A stretch of DNA of 64,000 bases from Pirellulales bacterium (GCA_035656635.1 DASRSD010000045.1:1-64000), one strand, 5' to 3'. Positions 1 through 8,375 are shown, counted from the stretch's first letter. Translations and numbers: made by a program. The notes: generated by a model from the sequence alone, not told the origin.

Positions 1-2
1 TC

Positions 3-194
3 GGACGATGTTACTGTTGCGCCCGCGTCATTTGTAAGCTTTTGCCATCGGTCGAGCAGTCTAATCGCGTTGGTCTTGGTCTGCTCCCTCGTCAAGCGCA
101 AAAGCAAATAGGTCGCAAGTCCGGTCATAGTTCCCATTACGGTGCCCATGATCGTATTTCTGGCGATTTCGAGCTGGTCAGCTTCGAAGTTCAT
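3..194 (-). CDS. Partial small protein, function unknown, runs off left edge
   Basis: An open frame of 64 codons begins with ATG at 194 and is still open at the window edge, so the C-terminus is missing. The N-terminal half has a possible membrane-spanning stretch (around residues 15-33, rich in Met, Gly, Thr and Leu), followed by a charged segment with RLTREQTKT and LLDRWQKL. I do not recognise a family. No convincing ribosome binding site is visible. It lies just left of the tRNA-containing repeat, so it may be the last gene outside the accessory block. Confidence 0.35.
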   Translation of the reverse strand, partial: MNFEADQLEIARNTIMGTVMGTMTGLATYLLLRLTREQTKTNAIRLLDRWQKLTNDAGATVTSS

Positions 195-238
195 GCACTT
201 TCACTTGCCGGCCCGACACACCGACGTGTTAATACATA

Positions 239-405
239 TCATTCGCGTCGATAAGTGGTCGTCAGAATGGTCGTCAGAATCCTTGTAAAACGGTGGAAGA
301 TTTGGGATATTTGGAAGCGTGTTCACTCGATTTTAGCCGGGGATATTGCTGAGAAAAGACTCGCTCACACGGTAGTTGTCCCCGGTTCGAGTCCGGGGCC
401 GCCCA
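239..405 (+). repeat. Direct repeat copy 1 with tRNA 3' end
   Basis: About 167 bp that recur at 5930-6095 with roughly 90 percent identity by eye. Each copy opens with a short reading-frame tail (IRVDKW, then SEWSSESL and a TAA stop; both copies keep the frame and the stop) built on a 12-bp tandem GTCGTCAGAAT-type unit. Each copy ends with a tRNA T-arm and acceptor strand. This fits the end of a gene, possibly an integrase, next to a tRNA attachment site. The integrase reading is inference, because no integrase body is present. Confidence 0.75.
380..404 (+). other. tRNA 3'-end fragment (attachment-site remnant)
   Basis: A 5-bp T-stem CCCGG/CCGGG encloses the loop TTCGAGT and is followed by GCCGCCCA, which looks like the 3' acceptor strand plus discriminator. 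A 5' partner GGGCGGC is not found within a tRNA length upstream, and no D- or anticodon arm can be drawn. It is therefore a fragment, the usual trace left when an element inserts at a tRNA 3' end. Confidence 0.65.
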
Positions 406-941
406 CTCGCAAATTCCCGAGTGATTTCTTCATCTGGAACACTTGCTTATCGAATCGGACGTCAAAGTTCGGTTGACTAACGTGAGTTACTTTTCGCTTT
501 GCAGGCATCCGCCGTTCTTTCGATGTCGCACGGTAGGGGTCACAGGAAAAGTTTCGAAATTGGCTTCGAGATTTACGAATTGAAACTCCTTCGAAAACTT
601 CGCATTGACCCAGCAATTCGGCGATGCATAAAGCAGCTCATTGGAAGACACGCGAATACCATTCCAAAAACGGTCCGTTGTTGATAAGTCTCAAGCGCTG
701 ATGAACTGTTGGGACTTCTATGTGGCTAGCCTTCTTGGGTCGGGCAGGTGCAGGCGCATAAATAACCATTTGCCAAGTCCTTGCTGGCGGCCCAGAATGT
801 ACAACGTATCTTGTTCCGGCATAACGATCAGTAGCATTTCGCTTTGCGAAAAACAGTGGCAGAACGTAGGTATCTAACATTGCTGCATGGTCTGGCAGGA
901 ATGTGAAGGTAATGCTCTCTTGAACAGTCGAGAATTCGCAA
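406..941. other. Intergenic stretch with diverged repeat tail
   Basis: No credible gene. Positions 526-690 resemble 6172-6345: both hold CGCACGGTAGGGGTCA, then AAGTTTCGAAATTG, then CATTCCAAAAACGG or its variant CGTTCCAAAAATGG. The duplicated unit was therefore longer than the well-kept 166-bp part. The open frames here encode tRNA-antisense nonsense such as GGPGLEPGT. Confidence 0.55.
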
Positions 942-2273
942 CTACTTCAGCGTGACGATTTGTTTCTCGAGGAGCGTCTTTATGGCCTCGGGCTGTTCGA
1001 TCGACAAAGAATCAAATGCCTTGGCGCAATCTTGCGCAAAAGTGAATGCCGGTTTGTAGCCGGTGCATCGGTACATTTGCCTGCCTGAGGAATCGGCAAA
1101 AATCAGCGTCGGGTAGGCGCCGCCTCCATATTTTTTTTCGACGTCTTTATCTTCGCAAGCTTTGACGATCACGAAGCGCGACAGAAACGATCGAATCCAG
1201 GGATCGTTAAGCGTTTCTTTCTCCAGCATTTTACAGGGACCGCACCAAGTGGCGGTCATCATTACCATCAGTGGCTTGTGCTCCGCCTCGGCCCGCTTTA
1301 AGGCGGAGCTATAATCACTCTCCCAATTAAGCTCCCCTTCCGGGGCAGCTTTGCCCACGTAGAAACCTAGATCGGATTTCATTAAACGCAGCTCGCCCAT
1401 GTCTGTGGGATGATCGGACGACAGCATCACTATTTTTTTATACTGATTGACGTGGTCCGGTGCGGTGGCGAACACCGTGACTTCACTGGGATTGAGCCCT
1501 TCAACCGTGAACTCACCCGCTTCGGACACGGGTACTGTGATGGGTTTTGGCCAGCTCGCCCGTGGAGAGTATCCGCCACTGGGAGTGTTCAGTGGTCCCA
1601 TTGCCGTATCTACATAGAGCTGGACAGACTTAAAGTCGGATGATCCGTCCAATGCAACGGTTCCTTTGAGCGTGACCCGCTCTTCGGGCGGCAGTGGCCG
1701 AAGGACGACCTTGTCGACATTCGCCAAGCTGTGTTTGTAACTTGAAAGCTGCACGTCTAGATCGCGATAGCCCCGTGCACGAAAACAAATCGGCAGATCA
1801 ATGCTTTTGATCTCGTCCGCAAAATAGCCTTCCTGCAGAATGGGCATTTGCGCCTGCACCATTTCCGGCTCGATTTTCCCATCTTCGACCACCAATTGCC
1901 CGATAACAATGCGTCCCCAATCGCCTGCCGCCAGTTGAGCTCGTCCAACGCGCAAGAAGAGTTGCGCCGCTAGTCGCTCTTTTTTTTGATCCACGATCGC
2001 GTGGATGTATTTATTAACTTCCGGGTGTCGTTCGATTTGGTCCAGCGAGCCGAGAAGTTCGCCGGCCAATTGATCAGCCTCGGGTCCGGGCTTGGAGAGC
2101 TGCTGGTCCAGCTTGTCAATCAGTCCGTAAATTTGTTGCATTTGGCCGACGGCGGTGACCAACTCTTTAACCAGTGAAGGCGCTGGTTTCGGATCTTCCG
2201 CCACTGCGTTTGCGGCAATCGCAAAACTAAGCCCCAAAATAGTAAACGTCGTCATCAAATTCTTGGCGTTCAT
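942..2273 (-). CDS. Secreted thioredoxin-domain protein
   Basis: 443 residues with an N-terminal signal peptide (hydrophobic residues about 7-24, AANAVAED cleavage region), so it acts outside the cytoplasm. Residues about 200-300 form a beta-rich segment resembling carboxypeptidase-regulatory or Ig-like modules. The C-terminal domain (about 310-430) is thioredoxin-like with TATWCGPCK; the redox pair is C344/C347, and a cis-Pro is suggested in GGGAYPTLIFAD. The family reduces, oxidises or isomerises disulfides; the substrate is unknown. It is the last gene downstream of the sigma factor/kinase cassette, separated by 375 bp, so co-transcription is uncertain. Start chosen at the ATG that gives the signal peptide. 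Confidence 0.8.
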   Translation of the reverse strand: MNAKNLMTTFTILGLSFAIAANAVAEDPKPAPSLVKELVTAVGQMQQIYGLIDKLDQQLSKPGPEADQLAGELLGSLDQIERHPEVNKYIHAIVDQKKERLAAQLFLRVGRAQLAAGDWGRIVIGQLVVEDGKIEPEMVQAQMPILQEGYFADEIKSIDLPICFRARGYRDLDVQLSSYKHSLANVDKVVLRPLPPEERVTLKGTVALDGSSDFKSVQLYVDTAMGPLNTPSGGYSPRASWPKPITVPVSEAGEFTVEGLNPSEVTVFATAPDHVNQYKKIVMLSSDHPTDMGELRLMKSDLGFYVGKAAPEGELNWESDYSSALKRAEAEHKPLMVMMTATWCGPCKMLEKETLNDPWIRSFLSRFVIVKACEDKDVEKKYGGGAYPTLIFADSSGRQMYRCTGYKPAFTFAQDCAKAFDSLSIEQPEAIKTLLEKQIVTLK

Positions 2274-2648
2274 GCTTTACTCCTCGCGAAGTTTTGCCAC
2301 TGCAATGGATGCATGACAAGGAAAGATATGGTAGGTGTTGCACTGCTTACATCAACACACGCCAAGACAGGCCATTCTTTCTCATGGTTGTAATAATTCT
2401 TCGATTTGCTTCTCCGCGGGGTGGTGATTGATCATAGATAACTTCCTAAAGCCAGTTTCAAGACCTCGTTTGCCAGCAATGCCTGCATCGAGTTTCGTTG
2501 AAACAACTTTGATTGTTCGGAAGGCAGGTAGGTTTTGAAATCCGCTCTAGAGCATTGGCGAATCGTTTCAGTAACGCTTCGATCAATCGCGCCTGCGCGC
2601 GTCAGAGGAGACTTTCGCTTCACGATTGAACAGGAAGTACTAGCCAGT
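2274..2648. other. Intergenic stretch, no clear gene
   Basis: A 63-codon minus-strand frame (2432-2623) starts with GTG, but it has no clear ribosome binding site and no recognisable motif. I see no strong hairpin terminator. Confidence 0.4.
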
Positions 2649-3242
2649 TCACCGGGCCGGCAAAGAGGGAGCCACAGGCGTTGCCCGATTTACAACCTCG
2701 CGCGCCTTATCAGCGGGCGGATTATGGTCATCCAGCAGCGACGCGCCCGAGAACCCGAGGCCATCGGCGTCGTTGATCAGCACCTTAGTTTGGAGTTGTG
2801 TGATGTCACCTTTGGCCTTGCGCCGGCGTTCCAACTGGCTGCGAAGATTAGTAACGCGCGCTTCCAGTTTCGATAATTGAGATTCGCGGATTTTCAGGTC
2901 TTCATCGAAATACTTCGAGACCGCGGTTTCCAATTGCTTGGCAAGATCGGCTTTCGTCGGCTCGTCGACGGCCTGACGGAGTTGGTCTGTCAATTGTTTG
3001 ATTTCCGAGCGAATGGCGGCGATGGCTGGGTCGCCGCCAGTGCTAGTGGAATTCCCATTCGACGAATTACTGGCGCCAGAAACGCCTGATACGCTCACGC
3101 TGGCGGAGTTCTGCCGGCTTGGCAACCGTGGCGCGCTTGACGTATTGGTGCTGACGCCAGAGTCTTGACTTCGGCCTGAATTGATCGCCATCGCTCCGCT
3201 GGCAATGCCGATCGCGATCAGGGCAGTCATTGGCTTGTTCAT
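2649..3242 (-). CDS. Secreted coiled-coil protein of a sigma factor/kinase operon
   Basis: 197 residues. An N-terminal signal-like helix (about residues 5-20) is followed by a Ser/Asn/Gly-rich linker, then a charged helical region (about 75-150, with SKLEARVTNLRSQLERRRKA) predicted as coiled coil by its heptad pattern. The C-terminus is Pro/Ala-rich. No enzyme motif is seen. Its ATG overlaps the kinase stop by four bases (3239-3242), indicating translational coupling with the kinase. It may be a partner or target of the kinase extracytoplasmic part; that is inference. Function unknown. Confidence 0.7.
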   Translation of the reverse strand: MNKPMTALIAIGIASGAMAINSGRSQDSGVSTNTSSAPRLPSRQNSASVSVSGVSGASNSSNGNSTSTGGDPAIAAIRSEIKQLTDQLRQAVDEPTKADLAKQLETAVSKYFDEDLKIRESQLSKLEARVTNLRSQLERRRKAKGDITQLQTKVLINDADGLGFSGASLLDDHNPPADKAREVVNRATPVAPSLPAR

Positions 3243-4813
3243 GGTTTTTCTCCTGTGAAGGATTTAAGAGGTAAAGCGTCGTTCGATTCATGTGTCCAGC
3301 GTTCCTCCAAACGGGCGGCTTCCGCAGCAGCGGCCTTCAGCCCCAACTGCCACGATTCGCCCAACGATAGAACTGATAGCGATTCTTCAGATGCACTGCT
3401 TTCAATCTGTTGCACTGATCGGTTAATCGCTGTCAGCTCGTCCGCAATGCGGGCCATATCGGCTTGATCGGCGCGGAACCGACCGGCGAGGACTTCATTC
3501 GCCACGGCCAACTCTTGGATTTCAAGTGGTTTGCCCGCGCGCCCAGCATCAGCCTTTGGACTCAGCCAGCCTGCAAGCCAGCCGACGGCGACAACGGAAA
3601 GCAACACACTGGCGGCGGCCAAAAGCTGCCAACGCCTGCGGTTTAGTCTTCGTAGCCAGCGGCGCCCACGCCAAGGCGATGGCTGTTGGATGGCGGCCAA
3701 AGCCCGCGCAAGCGACTGCTGCACTTCGTCGGCCGCGGCATAGCGACGACCTGGCTTCTTTTCGAGCAGCCGATCGATCACGTCAGCTAGTTCGTCGGGA
3801 ACTCTCGGGTTGATGTTTTGCACGTTTCGATGCCGATCGTGGCAAATCCGGTGCAGCGTAGCCATTGCCTGCTCGGCCCGAAAGGGCGGATGCCCGGTGC
3901 TCATGAAGTAGAGCACGGCTCCCAGACTAAACAGATCGGACCGGGCGTCAACGGATCCCCCGCGCGCTTGCTCGGGTGACATGTAGTCTGGGGTGCCGGC
4001 AATGATTCCACTGTGCGTAAGCGTAGCATCGTCGGCTGCGCGCGCTAGACCGAAGTCGGTCAGCATCGCGCGTTCCACGCCGTTCTCCAGCAGAATATTC
4101 GCGGGTTTCACATCCCGATGAATCACGCCTTGATCGTGAGCCGCCGCGAGGCCGGCTGCTGCTTGCAAACCGATCCGCAGAATCTCTACGGCAGCCAATG
4201 GTCCTTCCTGATCCACGCGTTGTTGCAGTGAGCGGCCAGCGATGTATTGCATTACGAGATAGGGCGCCACGTGCTCGGATTTGACATCGTGAATTGCGAC
4301 TACGTGCTCGTGGACAATCGAGGCAGCCGAGCGCGCCTCGCGAGCAAAGCGTTGCCGCGCCGGACCACTGTGCGCCAAATGTGGCGCCAACACTTTAATG
4401 GCCACTGGGCGGTTCAATTCTGTGTCAAAGCCTTTGAATACAATGCCCATGCCACCGGCGCCAATCAGTTGCGCGATCTCATAGCGACCAAGCCGGCCGA
4501 GCATTTCCGGGTGTGATGGAGGCGCTAAGAAGTCGAGCTTCATGGGCCGAGTGGATGCGGGGGGTTCGCAATCGGAATCGCTCCGTTCGCCGGTCGTTTT
4601 CGGCATGGTCTCTTGCTTATTGCGGCGAAGCATCGTGCGCACGTTTGCCCAGTCGCCTTCCTCGGCCGCCAATTCCGCAAGCCTCTCTTGGCAGTGTCGG
4701 CACGATTCGACATGGCTTGCGGAGTCTTGGTATTCGGCGCTTTGTTCATCGCCGAACAGCAGCACTTCAAGCTGCACATCCTGACATGTAGGCTGATTTC
4801 TAGAATCGTTCAT
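3239..4813 (-). CDS. Transmembrane Ser/Thr protein kinase with N-terminal anti-sigma-like zinc motif
   Basis: 524 residues. An N-terminal HVESCRHC (H34, C38, C41) matches the H-x3-C-x2-C pattern of zinc-binding anti-sigma domains. The Hanks-type kinase domain (about 110-375) has a Gly loop GAGGMG (118-123), Lys140, catalytic HRDVKPAN (D234), DFGLA (about 253) and an APE-equivalent SPEQ. A membrane helix spans about 396-417, and the last ~100 residues lie outside. The kinase would phosphorylate Ser/Thr on cytoplasmic proteins. It follows the ECF sigma gene by 21 bp in the same operon, so control of that sigma factor by zinc-domain binding or phosphorylation is likely, as in planctomycete ECF/kinase pairs. 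It is coupled to the downstream secreted coiled-coil gene. Confidence 0.9.
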   Translation of the reverse strand: MNDSRNQPTCQDVQLEVLLFGDEQSAEYQDSASHVESCRHCQERLAELAAEEGDWANVRTMLRRNKQETMPKTTGERSDSDCEPPASTRPMKLDFLAPPSHPEMLGRLGRYEIAQLIGAGGMGIVFKGFDTELNRPVAIKVLAPHLAHSGPARQRFAREARSAASIVHEHVVAIHDVKSEHVAPYLVMQYIAGRSLQQRVDQEGPLAAVEILRIGLQAAAGLAAAHDQGVIHRDVKPANILLENGVERAMLTDFGLARAADDATLTHSGIIAGTPDYMSPEQARGGSVDARSDLFSLGAVLYFMSTGHPPFRAEQAMATLHRICHDRHRNVQNINPRVPDELADVIDRLLEKKPGRRYAAADEVQQSLARALAAIQQPSPWRGRRWLRRLNRRRWQLLAAASVLLSVVAVGWLAGWLSPKADAGRAGKPLEIQELAVANEVLAGRFRADQADMARIADELTAINRSVQQIESSASEESLSVLSLGESWQLGLKAAAAEAARLEERWTHESNDALPLKSFTGEKP

Positions 4814-4834
4814 GGCCGCCGATTTTGCAGAAGT

Positions 4835-5455
4835 CTAATTTGCCGCATCTTCAATTCGCCGAACCTCGATCCGCAAGCGCGCGATCACGCGGTTACGAGC
4901 AATGTAAACCGCGCCGATAGAGAGGTCCAACCGCCGGGCGACCTCGGCCATCGGCTCGTCTCCAATAGTGCTCAGCCAGAACGCCTGCCAAGTTTTTTCC
5001 TTCACTTCATTCTGCACATGCTTCGCCGCACATTGAAACACAGCACGCTGGTATTCAAGCTCGAAGAACTGCGACAAAGCCTCTTTCCGATTGCATTGCT
5101 CGTCAAACAGTGATTGCATTCCTGAATTCCCGGTGCCCCACACTTGGTGCTTGCGACGGCTCCGAAAATTTACTGAGAGGTTCCTGGCAATCCGAAACAA
5201 CCAATTGCGAAAGCGGCCACGCTGGGGATCGGGCGCCCAGCGCTCAACGGCCCGGGCAACCGCCAACATGGCCTCTTGCGCCAGTTCCTCTGCGTCCGCG
5301 TGTTGGAAACCCTGACGGCAAGCCAAGTGATAGATTGCCGGCTGATATACGCGCACGAACTCATCCCAGGCCTGGGCATCGCCGCGGTTGGCGATTCTCA
5401 GGATGAGACTGGCTCTGGTCTCGGGGAAATTCGTCATAGAGCGAGTCGTTGCCAT
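4835..5455 (-). CDS. ECF-type RNA polymerase sigma factor
   Basis: 206 residues. Region 2 (about 25-100) includes DAEELAQEAMLAVARAV and FRNWLFRIARNLSVNF. Region 4 (about 140-195) has MAEVARRLDLSIGAVY, the helix-turn-helix that reads the -35 element. It lacks the long C-terminal extension of some planctomycete ECF groups. It is the first gene of the minus-strand run with the kinase and coiled-coil gene, which suggests a three-gene signalling operon. Targets cannot be told from the sequence. The ATG at 5455 gives a normal ECF length. Confidence 0.9.
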   Translation of the reverse strand: MATTRSMTNFPETRASLILRIANRGDAQAWDEFVRVYQPAIYHLACRQGFQHADAEELAQEAMLAVARAVERWAPDPQRGRFRNWLFRIARNLSVNFRSRRKHQVWGTGNSGMQSLFDEQCNRKEALSQFFELEYQRAVFQCAAKHVQNEVKEKTWQAFWLSTIGDEPMAEVARRLDLSIGAVYIARNRVIARLRIEVRRIEDAAN

Positions 5456-5929
5456 CAGCTACTAATATAAACACACGGACCAAGACCTGATCTTTCTCGC
5501 ATAAAAAATCGCGCTCGCAGAAAACAAGAAATGACTGAACATGGTCGTGTAATCGCCAATATTGCAAGAATTTGCCACAATAAACGAGAGAGTGTGGCAG
5601 GCGTGCTTTAAGACCGCTGAAGTCATCGGCTTACTTAGATGACAGTGGGTGGTGCTCGTGTGTCACCGCCTCCACGCTGCCTTTGCGTTGAACCAGGCGG
5701 ATTTGCTTGCGATTACGTTCCGATCGGGTTAATGGGGCCGCTGGATTTGACTTTGTTCCGGAAAGACTTGGTTTGACGACCGTCGACGCCAGACGTCGCG
5801 TTGGCCACCAATCGTCGGGCGATCGAGTGTCCAAATTCGTGTTGGAATTCAAAGTGCCAACAAACGTCAAACGCGAGATTGTTGACATTCCGTTCCGCCG
5901 AGGGGGACCGCCGTCTTAGTCCATGCATT
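5456..5929. other. Promoter-side region of the sigma operon; worn sequence
   Basis: No convincing gene. A 70-codon plus-strand frame (5707-5919) lies in the same frame as the short tail inside repeat copy 2, separated by one TAG. It could be the decayed end of a gene that once ran into the repeat, but no family is recognisable. Confidence 0.35.
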
Positions 5930-6095
5930 TCATTCGCGTCGATAAGTGGCCGTCAGAATGGTCGTCAGAATCCTTGTAAAACAGTGGAAGATTTGGAAGA
6001 ATTGGAAGGATCTTGATTCGATTTTAGCCGGGATATCGCTGAGACAAGACTCGCTCACACGGTAGTTGTCCCCGGTTCGAGTCCGGGGCCGCCCA
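5930..6095 (+). repeat. Direct repeat copy 2 with tRNA 3' end
   Basis: Second copy of the 239-405 repeat, 5691 bp away and in the same orientation. It again has the short coding tail (IRVDKW, then PSEWSSESL, stop) and ends in the T-arm and acceptor strand CCCGGTTCGAGTCCGGGG plus CCGCCCA. Substitutions and small indels are spread through the middle, while the last ~45 bp are identical, which is what selection for an attachment site, or a recent recombination there, would leave. Confidence 0.75.
6070..6094 (+). other. tRNA 3'-end fragment (second attachment-site remnant)
   Basis: The same T-arm and acceptor strand as at 380-404, base for base. No 5' half is present upstream, so it is not a functional tRNA gene. 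Confidence 0.65.
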
Positions 6096-6171
6096 CTTAC
6101 AAATCGCAAAACCTTTCCAGGTGAAGGTTTATGTTTTTCTCGGTGGCAATTCCAACCGAGTCTGTGCGTTT

Positions 6172-6345
6172 CGCACGGTAGGGGTCATAGGACAAAAGTT
6201 TCGAAATTGACTCGTACCTACGGACTGAATTCCTTCAAAAACGTCTCATCGTCCCAGCGCTTCTGGGCGATGCGCCCGACGCGCACAAGGTAGCCCATCA
6301 GAAGGTTAGCAGACGATCGTTCCAAAAATGGTGGTTTGATGAACG
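6172..6345 (+). repeat. Diverged extension of the direct repeat
   Basis: Resembles 526-690 in the same order and spacing relative to the tRNA fragment: CGCACGGTAGGGGTCA, AAGTTTCGAAATTGAC, and CGTTCCAAAAATGG. Identity is lower than in the 166-bp part. It shows that the duplicated block was at least ~430 bp. Confidence 0.55.
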
Positions 6346-6403
6346 GTTCGGAGAAATTCACTTGCCTACTACCTTTAGTGCGCCGACGTTCGCGCAATTG
6401 TAA

Positions 6404-6743
6404 TTACAGTAAATCGCTGTCGAGGCCAGCAAATACTTCATCGCTTACGGCCGAGATATCGTTGTCCGTCCACAGGTCGGTCATTGGCGAAGGGTCGACA
6501 AACGAATCCCGCCGCGACTGTGCGACTTACGCTTCCCGCTCCAGCATTGGGGATACGTTCGATCCATTGCGCAGTACCAGCACCTGATGTTACTGTAGGA
6601 GAAACCACTGCTGCCTTCGTTGAGGCTGCGAACAATTCATCTAGGCCCAGCGCGATAGACGGGGTTGAATTTATGGTCGAGGCCGAGGCAGTTTGATTCA
6701 ATACAACCGCCATTCCGGCAGGAGCAGTACTCACGACGCCCAT
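6404..6743 (-). pseudogene. Relic reading frame, frameshifted, origin unknown
   Basis: On the minus strand a 101-codon frame rich in Ser/Thr/Ala (with PSIALGLDELFAAS) gives way near 6527 to another frame that ends AVSDEVFAGLDSDLL and a TAA at 6404-6406. The second piece looks like a real protein C-terminus, acidic and Leu-rich, and has no start of its own. A frameshifted relic of a secreted or large surface protein is my reading; the family is not identified. Confidence 0.35.
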
Positions 6744-7042
6744 GTTGGATTACACCAAGATACGCATTCACTTGCAAAAGTGACCATCGGGAACCGGTCG
6801 TATTCCGTAAGCTCCATCGGCTTGTTAGAAATGTTGAAATCAATTCCCAACGGTGCAACGGAGGGGCCGTCGAAGAAGTCTTATCAATGAGAATCAAGCA
6901 GCCGGGCGGGGCGACAAAAACATGATTCGACGCCCCAAATTAAAGACGGAGAATCAAATGCCGGCACAGCCACAACCGGTTCATGCCCCGCCGCCACGGC
7001 CGATCAAGCCGTCGATCCCGCCGCGATAAAATTCGCGCGGTA
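6744..7042. other. Non-coding or worn stretch
   Basis: Only short overlapping frames on both strands. A 65-codon plus-strand frame (6693-6890) has a protein-like stretch (TIGNRSYSVSSIGLLEML) but no ribosome binding site and no known family. I see nothing else. Confidence 0.3.
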
Positions 7043-7207
7043 TTATTCTCGCGTGGCATCCTGCAGCGAGCGGATTTGCACGACACGTTCGCGGAGTTTT
7101 GCAATCTGAATCTTGCAAGTCTCAATTAGCCGCTCGGCCGTTTCGATTTGCCCTTCCATTTGAGCGATCATCAATTCCAACTCGGCTACTTGTTCATTGT
7201 TACTCAT
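7043..7207 (-). CDS. 54-aa coiled-coil protein
   Basis: ATG at 7207, TAA at 7043-7045. The product is almost entirely one charged helix (for example AELELMIAQMEGQIETAERL, then KIQIAKLRERVVQIRSLQ) with a clear heptad pattern of I, L and V, so it likely forms a coiled-coil dimer. Its ATG overlaps the stop of the PEP-CTERM stump by four bases, a translational-coupling arrangement kept even though the upstream gene is broken. Function unknown. It may be a genuine small gene or the last surviving member of a decayed operon. Confidence 0.5.
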   Translation of the reverse strand: MSNNEQVAELELMIAQMEGQIETAERLIETCKIQIAKLRERVVQIRSLQDATRE

Positions 7208-7632
7208 GGGTGGATTATAGCCGAAATGCGAAGTCGCCGCCGCCCTCTTATCACCACCACGCCCAGCACGAACGCACTAGGCTCGGGGACGGGAGTAGTT
7301 GATCCGCCCCCAGAGAGGAGAAGATTTAACAGCGATTGCAAATCGGCGTTCGTGAATTTGCCATCGCCATCGAGATCACCGATGAGCAGTAGTTGCGTAT
7401 CGCTAAGATCAGGGGCATAAATCGCCTTGTAACTGTTGAGGTTTGTCAGCGCCTGCTCCATCGGCAGAATGTCGGCAGCGTCGATGTGGCCATCCCGATT
7501 AAAATCACCGGCCAAATAGGTAGCCGTCACGCTTATCGTGCCCGATGTGTAAAGCTGCGAAGTGTCCCATACGATGCGGCCGCCTAACGTGGGCAAGTTT
7601 AGAGTGGTAAATGTGGTTGCGGTGAGGGTACC
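7204..7632 (-). pseudogene. C-terminal stump of a dockerin-like/PEP-CTERM secreted protein
   Basis: The frame is open from just after an in-frame TAG (7633-7635) and has no proper ATG. It encodes the tail typical of planctomycete autotransporter-like proteins: TLGGRIVWDTSQLYTSGTI, two EF-hand-like loops (DFNRDGHIDAADI and DLDGDGKFTNADL), then PVPEPSAFVLGVVVI and a basic RGRRRLR end. The same order is seen complete in the 1206-aa protein at 15271-18891. The membrane segment after PEP is only about nine residues, shorter than normal. The N-terminal passenger is missing, so this is a truncated remnant. Confidence 0.75.
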
Positions 7633-7653
7633 CTAATCGAATTCATGATTGCT

Positions 7654-7703
7654 AAAAAAAGCCCCCTGACCCGCCCCCGCAAGGCGGCCCCAGTGAGGGC
7701 TTT
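7654..7703 (-). terminator. Rho-independent terminator after the ThiF-like gene
   Basis: Arms AAAGCCC (7658-7664) and GGGCTTT (7697-7703) pair, with an inner stem CCGCC/GGCGG (7671-7675 with 7683-7687) and a GC-rich loop. Read on the minus strand the hairpin ends in seven U residues (complement of 7654-7660). It lies 21 bp past the stop at 7725 of the ThiF-like gene. Confidence 0.75.
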
Positions 7704-7724
7704 AAAGTACAACGATGCAAACTT

Positions 7725-8375
7725 TCACAAAACCGACCATTCGCCTGCCAACAGATTCACTGACACGTCTCGATCCACGGCGATTCCACGCAACCAGCGT
7801 GTAAACTGATGAATCATCAACCCCGCGACGATGCTAGCGGCGTACAGCGTGCTTTGCACTGTGCAATTGCCCGTTTGGGCCTCGGTCGCCGAGAACAATG
7901 TGCTCGGATAATGACGCCGTCCCTCGAGGTCCGCGGCCACCAGGATCCTAAGCACTTCTCCCAGCATCCGGCCGTCGGCCCAGAAGCGACAACGGCTTTG
8001 AACGGACCGCCAAATGGCAGCCCTCGTATTGATGGAATCGACGCAACAAAAGACCACTGCGCCAATTTCAAGCTTCGGTCGATATCGATCCCGCATCGGG
8101 GTGATGCAAATTCCAGGATCAATTCGGTTAATCGCCGCAGCCGTCGCCAGCACCTTCGATTGGCCGATGTCTCTGGCGGCATAGCCCTGGGTGGTAATAT
8201 TAGTCAGCTCGACCGTGTCAAAATCCACTAACCCCCAGCCGCCGCACGCCGAGGGCCGCCAGTTGCAAGCCCACTTGCCGTCCGATAGCGCCAGCCGCAG
8301 CCGGCGTTCGCGCAGTAAGGCAACGGCTAACACGGCGGTTGCTAACGATAGGACCAAGACGACGCTTGCATTCAA
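7725..8375 (-). pseudogene. ThiF/E1-like adenylyltransferase, frameshifted
   Basis: The long frame contains the ThiF/MoeB/E1 core: [12 protein letters not shown] (ribose-binding Asp), [30 protein letters not shown], and later [20 protein letters not shown] with a family Cys. In this frame the residues before GLVDF make no sense. In the neighbouring frame they read [20 protein letters not shown], the expected nucleotide-binding Gly motif and helix. The switch falls in a run of five C on the plus strand (8232-8236); four would restore one frame. The far N-terminus is also poor. The family adenylates a C-terminal Gly of a ubiquitin-like or sulfur-carrier protein. A disabled gene, a sequencing error or a programmed slip all remain possible. 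Confidence 0.7.

Noticed and set aside
380-404. Complete tRNA gene
   Set aside because: Only T-arm and acceptor 3' strand are present here, at 6070-6094 and at 25584-25627; no D-arm or 5' acceptor strand can be paired.
365-616. 83-codon minus-strand frame ending GGPGLEPGTTTV
   Set aside because: The tail is the well-known false peptide from the antisense of a tRNA 3' end.
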